This document shows positions 61,433-64,000 of a stretch of DNA of 64,000 bases, piece after piece (the stretch's first letter is position 1; every line of letters begins with the position of its first letter). The notes beneath the pieces are model-generated. The model searched no databases and was not told where the DNA came from. It worked only from the letters and a program-made list of their open reading frames with translations. The translations under genes were made by a program, and so were the position numbers. Origin of the DNA: an uncultured Sutterella sp. (GTDB lineage Bacteria > Pseudomonadota > Gammaproteobacteria > Burkholderiales > Burkholderiaceae_F); NCBI GenBank assembly GCA_900764215.1, contig CAAFNI010000008.1, positions 1 through 64,000 of the forward strand. Direction: 5' to 3'.

Positions 61433-62425
61433 TTAGTCCAAACAGGTGGCCAGTCCGCGTCGAATCGCTTCCTCCGGAAGGTTGCGCCCGATGAACACGA
61501 TCTTCGAGAACGGCTTGCGATCGCCCCATGCATCAAGCACGTCGCTTACCGCGAGCATGTGCACACCCTGGAAAACGACTCGACGATCAGTGCCCGTCAG
61601 ATAAAGGACGCCCTTGTAGCGAAGCATGTCCTGGCCGTAAACGCTCGTGAGCGAAGCAATATAACGCTCGAGCTTCATCGGATTGAACGGACGATCAGAC
61701 TCATACACAAACGAATGAATATCGTCGTTGTGATGGTGCATGTGATGATCATTGTTGAAAAAGGCGGGATCAACATCGAGCACGTCGTTCATGTTGAAAC
61801 CAGTGATGTTGAGCACCTCGTCAACGGGGCATTCCCCCATGTTGACGCGACGAATCGGAGCTCTGGCATTCATCTGACGAAGTCGGCGCTCCATGGCCTC
61901 GACCTCTTCAGCAGTGCATAGATCCGTCTTTGAAAGCAGGATGCGATCCGCAAAACCAACCTGGTCTCGCGCCGCGGCCTCCTCATCAAGCGTGTCGGAA
62001 CCATGCTTGCAGTCGACAACCGTCACCACGCCGTCAAGGCGGAAGAAAGCGGCAACCGCATCGTCCATAAAGAAGGTCTGGGCAACCGGTCCGGGATTGG
62101 CAACGCCGCTTGTCTCGATGACGACATAGTCGAACTTGATCTCGCCCTTGCTACGGCGCAGCCGCAGATCCGTAAGAACCTTGGAAAGATCCCCGCGAAT
62201 CGTGCAGCAAACGCAGCCGTTGTTCATGTTCACAATCTGCTCCTTGTCCGTCTGAACGAGCAGATCCGTGTCAATATTCTCTTTGCCGAATTCATTTTCG
62301 ACAATGGCAATCCTGTAGTCGTGATTCTCGCTGAGGATGCGGTTCAGCAGCGTCGTCTTGCCGGCGCCGAGAAAGCCCGTCAGGATCGTCACCGGAATTT
62401 CCGGCTGTTGTTCTTCAACCATCAT
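61433..62425 (-). CDS. CobW/YjiA-family GTPase (COG0523)
   Basis: G3E-family P-loop GTPase of 330 aa, putative metallochaperone. Walker A is LTGFLGAGKTTLLNRIL near 16, the metal-binding CxCC is NNGCVCCTIRGDL near 70, and the switch ETSGVANPGPVAQTF is typical. A His-rich stretch (NNDHHMHHHNDDIH near 225) suggests zinc handling. The CobW C-terminal domain (about 235-325) follows. Linkage to dksA is known in organisms where both relate to zinc. RlmI is upstream on the same strand, separated by a 10-bp perfect hairpin at 62451-62474. Confidence 0.88.
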   Translation of the reverse strand: MMVEEQQPEIPVTILTGFLGAGKTTLLNRILSENHDYRIAIVENEFGKENIDTDLLVQTDKEQIVNMNNGCVCCTIRGDLSKVLTDLRLRRSKGEIKFDYVVIETSGVANPGPVAQTFFMDDAVAAFFRLDGVVTVVDCKHGSDTLDEEAAARDQVGFADRILLSKTDLCTAEEVEAMERRLRQMNARAPIRRVNMGECPVDEVLNITGFNMNDVLDVDPAFFNNDHHMHHHNDDIHSFVYESDRPFNPMKLERYIASLTSVYGQDMLRYKGVLYLTGTDRRVVFQGVHMLAVSDVLDAWGDRKPFSKIVFIGRNLPEEAIRRGLATCLD

Positions 62426-62450
62426 TTTTTTGTCCTCGTCAATAACGAAC

Positions 62451-62474
62451 CAACCACGGGCGCACCCGTGGTTG
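62451..62474 (-). other. Hairpin in the rlmI-cobW gap
   Basis: The perfect 10-bp stem CAACCACGGG/CCCGTGGTTG has a 4-nt loop. There is no T tract in either direction. It lies 21 bp after the rlmI stop and 26 bp before the GTPase start on the minus strand. It may stabilise the rlmI mRNA or attenuate the next gene. Confidence 0.55.
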
Positions 62475-62495
62475 CACGTACATTCAGTCTACGCC

Positions 62496-63719
62496 TCAGG
62501 GTCTTACCAAGAGGTGAAGTCCCTTCAGATACTCGCCTTCCGGATACGTCATCAGAAGCGGATGGTCAATGCCGCCGCCAAAGCGACCCACTGCCCAAGC
62601 ATCAACCTTCGCGTCAAAAACGGCGCCCGCGACAATCTTCTGGAAAAGATCGACGTCAACCGCCCCCGAGCACGAGAAAGTAAACAGCCGGCCGCCAGGC
62701 GTCAGAAGCTTTAAGCCATTCAGGTTGATGTCTTTGTAGGCACGGGCAGCACGTTCAACGTGACGATGATTTGAGGCGAACTTCGGAGGATCGAGAATCA
62801 CCAGATCGAACTTCTCGCCGGCGTCGCGAAGCTCGCGCAGATACGTGAATACATCCTTGCAGACAAACTTTGCACAATTTCCATCAAATCCGTTTCGCGT
62901 TGCATTGGCAGCCGCCATGTCAAGCGCCTCCTGAGAGGAGTCGACGGAGATGACTTCGTCGGCGCCGCCCTTTAGAAGCGCCAGAGAAAAGCCGCCCGTG
63001 TAGCAGAAGCAGTTGAGTGCGCGCATGCCGCGGCCATGCACGCGCCGAAACTCTTCGGCAACCTTCTGGGCCGTCAGGCGGCTTTCCCGCTGATCGACAT
63101 AGAAGCCCGTCTTGTGGCCAATGCGTACGTCGACGCCGTAGTGCACGCCGTCTTCCACAACCTCGATTGCAGCGGGCGGCTCTTCGCCGCGCAACAGTTC
63201 GCTTCGGATCGGCAGACCTTCTCGCTGACGCGTAGCGGCGTCCGAACGATCGAAGATCGTCTTTGCTCCCGTGATGCGCATGAGCAGATCGGCGATCAGC
63301 CCTCGATGGGCTTCAACGCCGGCAGCCTGAAACTGCGTCACAAGGCAGTCGCCATACTGATCGACAATAAGTCCGGGAAGGCCATCGGATTCGCCAAAGA
63401 CGAGACGCACTGCATTCGTGCGATCGCGAAGGCAAGCGCGCGCTTCAACAGCATGGCGCAACTTCTTCTCGAACCAAGCAGCATCGATCACGTCGTCTTC
63501 CTTAAAGGACCAGCATCGGGCTCGGATCGTCGACTCGGGAGAGTAGGCCGCCCAAGCGAGGAAACGACCGTCAAAGGAGACTACACGAACGGTCTCACCG
63601 CTTTCGGGAGCGCTTTTTCTGGCATCACGGACCACCTTGTGAACCGCAGTGTCATAGACCCACGGATGACGACGCAGCAGGGAGCGTTCCTTGGATTTTT
63701 TCAAAATAAGATCAATCAT
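62496..63719 (-). CDS. rlmI: 23S rRNA (cytosine1962-C5)-methyltransferase RlmI-like
   Basis: SAM-dependent rRNA methyltransferase of 407 aa. A PUA-like N-terminus (about 3-75, LKKSKERSLLRRHPWVY) is followed by a SAM-binding Rossmann domain with LNCFCYTGGFSLALLKGGA near 225. The catalytic region is LVILDPPKFASN near 298, followed by LFTFSCSGAVD. Length and motifs fit RlmI. Its start is 3 bp from the dapF stop, so it is cotranscribed. Confidence 0.9.
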   Translation of the reverse strand: MIDLILKKSKERSLLRRHPWVYDTAVHKVVRDARKSAPESGETVRVVSFDGRFLAWAAYSPESTIRARCWSFKEDDVIDAAWFEKKLRHAVEARACLRDRTNAVRLVFGESDGLPGLIVDQYGDCLVTQFQAAGVEAHRGLIADLLMRITGAKTIFDRSDAATRQREGLPIRSELLRGEEPPAAIEVVEDGVHYGVDVRIGHKTGFYVDQRESRLTAQKVAEEFRRVHGRGMRALNCFCYTGGFSLALLKGGADEVISVDSSQEALDMAAANATRNGFDGNCAKFVCKDVFTYLRELRDAGEKFDLVILDPPKFASNHRHVERAARAYKDINLNGLKLLTPGGRLFTFSCSGAVDVDLFQKIVAGAVFDAKVDAWAVGRFGGGIDHPLLMTYPEGEYLKGLHLLVRP

Positions 63720-63722
63720 GAG

Positions 63723-64000
63723 TTAAATGTCCTCAGGAATGGTAATGACACCTTTAAAAACGGTCGCAGCCGGCCCCGTCATCATGACGGGAGCGTCCGG
63801 AGTCTTCAGGCCCTCCCAGTGAATGGTCAACTCACCGCCACGGGCCTGAATCGTCACCTCCTCGTCGAACAGGCCTCGGCGAATGCCCTCAACGGCTGCC
63901 GCACAGGCCCCCGTGCCGCAGGCAAGCGTCTCGCCCGCACCGCGCTCCCAGACACGAAGCCTGCCGTATGTACGGGAAAGCGCCTGCAGAAATCCCACAT
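63723..64000 (-). CDS. dapF: Diaminopimelate epimerase, C-terminal part (partial)
   Basis: The gene runs off the right edge; only the last 92 or so codons are present. The catalytic Cys motif is [20 protein letters not shown], followed by the family C-terminus ([10 protein letters not shown]...[13 protein letters not shown]). It converts LL- to meso-diaminopimelate for lysine and peptidoglycan. A Met codon close to the edge is internal, not the start. Confidence 0.93.
   Translation of the reverse strand, partial: VGFLQALSRTYGRLRVWERGAGETLACGTGACAAAVEGIRRGLFDEEVTIQARGGELTIHWEGLKTPDAPVMMTGPAATVFKGVITIPEDI

Noticed and set aside
1..64000. CRISPR arrays, insertion sequences, rRNA genes, riboswitches
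   Set aside because: On reading both strands I saw no regularly spaced repeats, transposase motifs, rRNA signatures or recognisable riboswitch cores.

Overview
The window is 64 kb of a GC-rich (high 50s % by eye) Gram-negative chromosome. Gene content and order point to Betaproteobacteria, Burkholderiales, most likely the Sutterellaceae (Sutterella/Parasutterella-like). The main signs are the ispE / tRNA-Gln / prs / rplY / pth / ychF order, the rsmD-coaD-ferredoxin block divergent from ftsY, a DksA that has lost its zinc finger, and a full Lpt/Kdo envelope set. Genes are tightly packed with many 4-bp ATGA/GTGA overlaps, and most operon ends carry clear hairpin terminators. I see no insertion sequence, integrase, CRISPR array or rRNA. 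The only gene of mobile-element type is a standalone phage/plasmid-like primase at 12002-13069. The family assignment is inferred from gene order and protein character, not from a database search.

Layout. 0.2-4.8 kb (minus): a MacAB-type tripartite efflux operon. 5.0-7.1 kb (plus): a divergent CpxR-like regulator and its sensor kinase; the kinase reading frame is broken. 7.4-11.9 kb: an EF-G-like translation GTPase, an FmdB zinc ribbon and aspS. 12.0-15.7 kb (minus): mtnA, a FucA-type class II aldolase, a small unknown protein, a BamE-like lipoprotein and the primase. 16.2-19.7 kb: a Pat-type protein acetyltransferase/acyl-CoA synthetase and an enoyl-CoA hydratase. 20.0-23.2 kb: gltIJKL, preceded by a strong match to a sigma-54 promoter and an NtrC-like palindrome. 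23.3-29.8 kb: kdsD-kdsC-lptC-lptA-lptB-rpoN-ptsN-rapZ. 29.8-34.1 kb: mutY divergent from a TPR gene, lolB, ispE and tRNA-Gln. 34.3-40.9 kb: prs, rplY, a DEAD-box helicase, pth, a DUF523 gene, ychF and an XRE regulator. 41-45.5 kb: ahpC, ahpF and an AsmA-family gene. 45.5-52.5 kb: ferredoxin, coaD, rsmD, ftsY, ppx/gppA, ftsE, ftsX, rpoH and trmL. 52.6-58.2 kb: an orphan NarL-type regulator, secB, a YibN-like protein, envC, ctpA and slmA. 58.2-64 kb: sppA, a HAD phosphatase, dksA, a CobW-family GTPase, rlmI and the end of dapF.

How the genes work together. Envelope biogenesis dominates: Kdo synthesis (KdsD/KdsC), LPS export (LptA/B/C), lipoprotein insertion (LolB), AsmA, the SecB export chaperone, envelope proteases (CtpA, SppA) and division control (FtsEX, EnvC, SlmA). 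The CpxR-like regulator next to a MacAB-OMF pump fits an envelope-stress output. Nitrogen and PTS-type regulation appears as rpoN, ptsN and rapZ, with a likely sigma-54 target (gltIJKL) 7 kb away. MtnA with the FucA-type aldolase suggests salvage of methylthioribose-1-phosphate or 5-deoxyribose-1-phosphate through an aldolase (DHAP) shunt instead of the full methionine salvage pathway.

Most of the window is ordinary core genome. The observations I would check first are the sigma-54/NtrC-like control region of gltIJKL, the mtnA-aldolase operon that also carries a lipoprotein and possibly a primase, and the single-base frameshift in the CpxA-like kinase.
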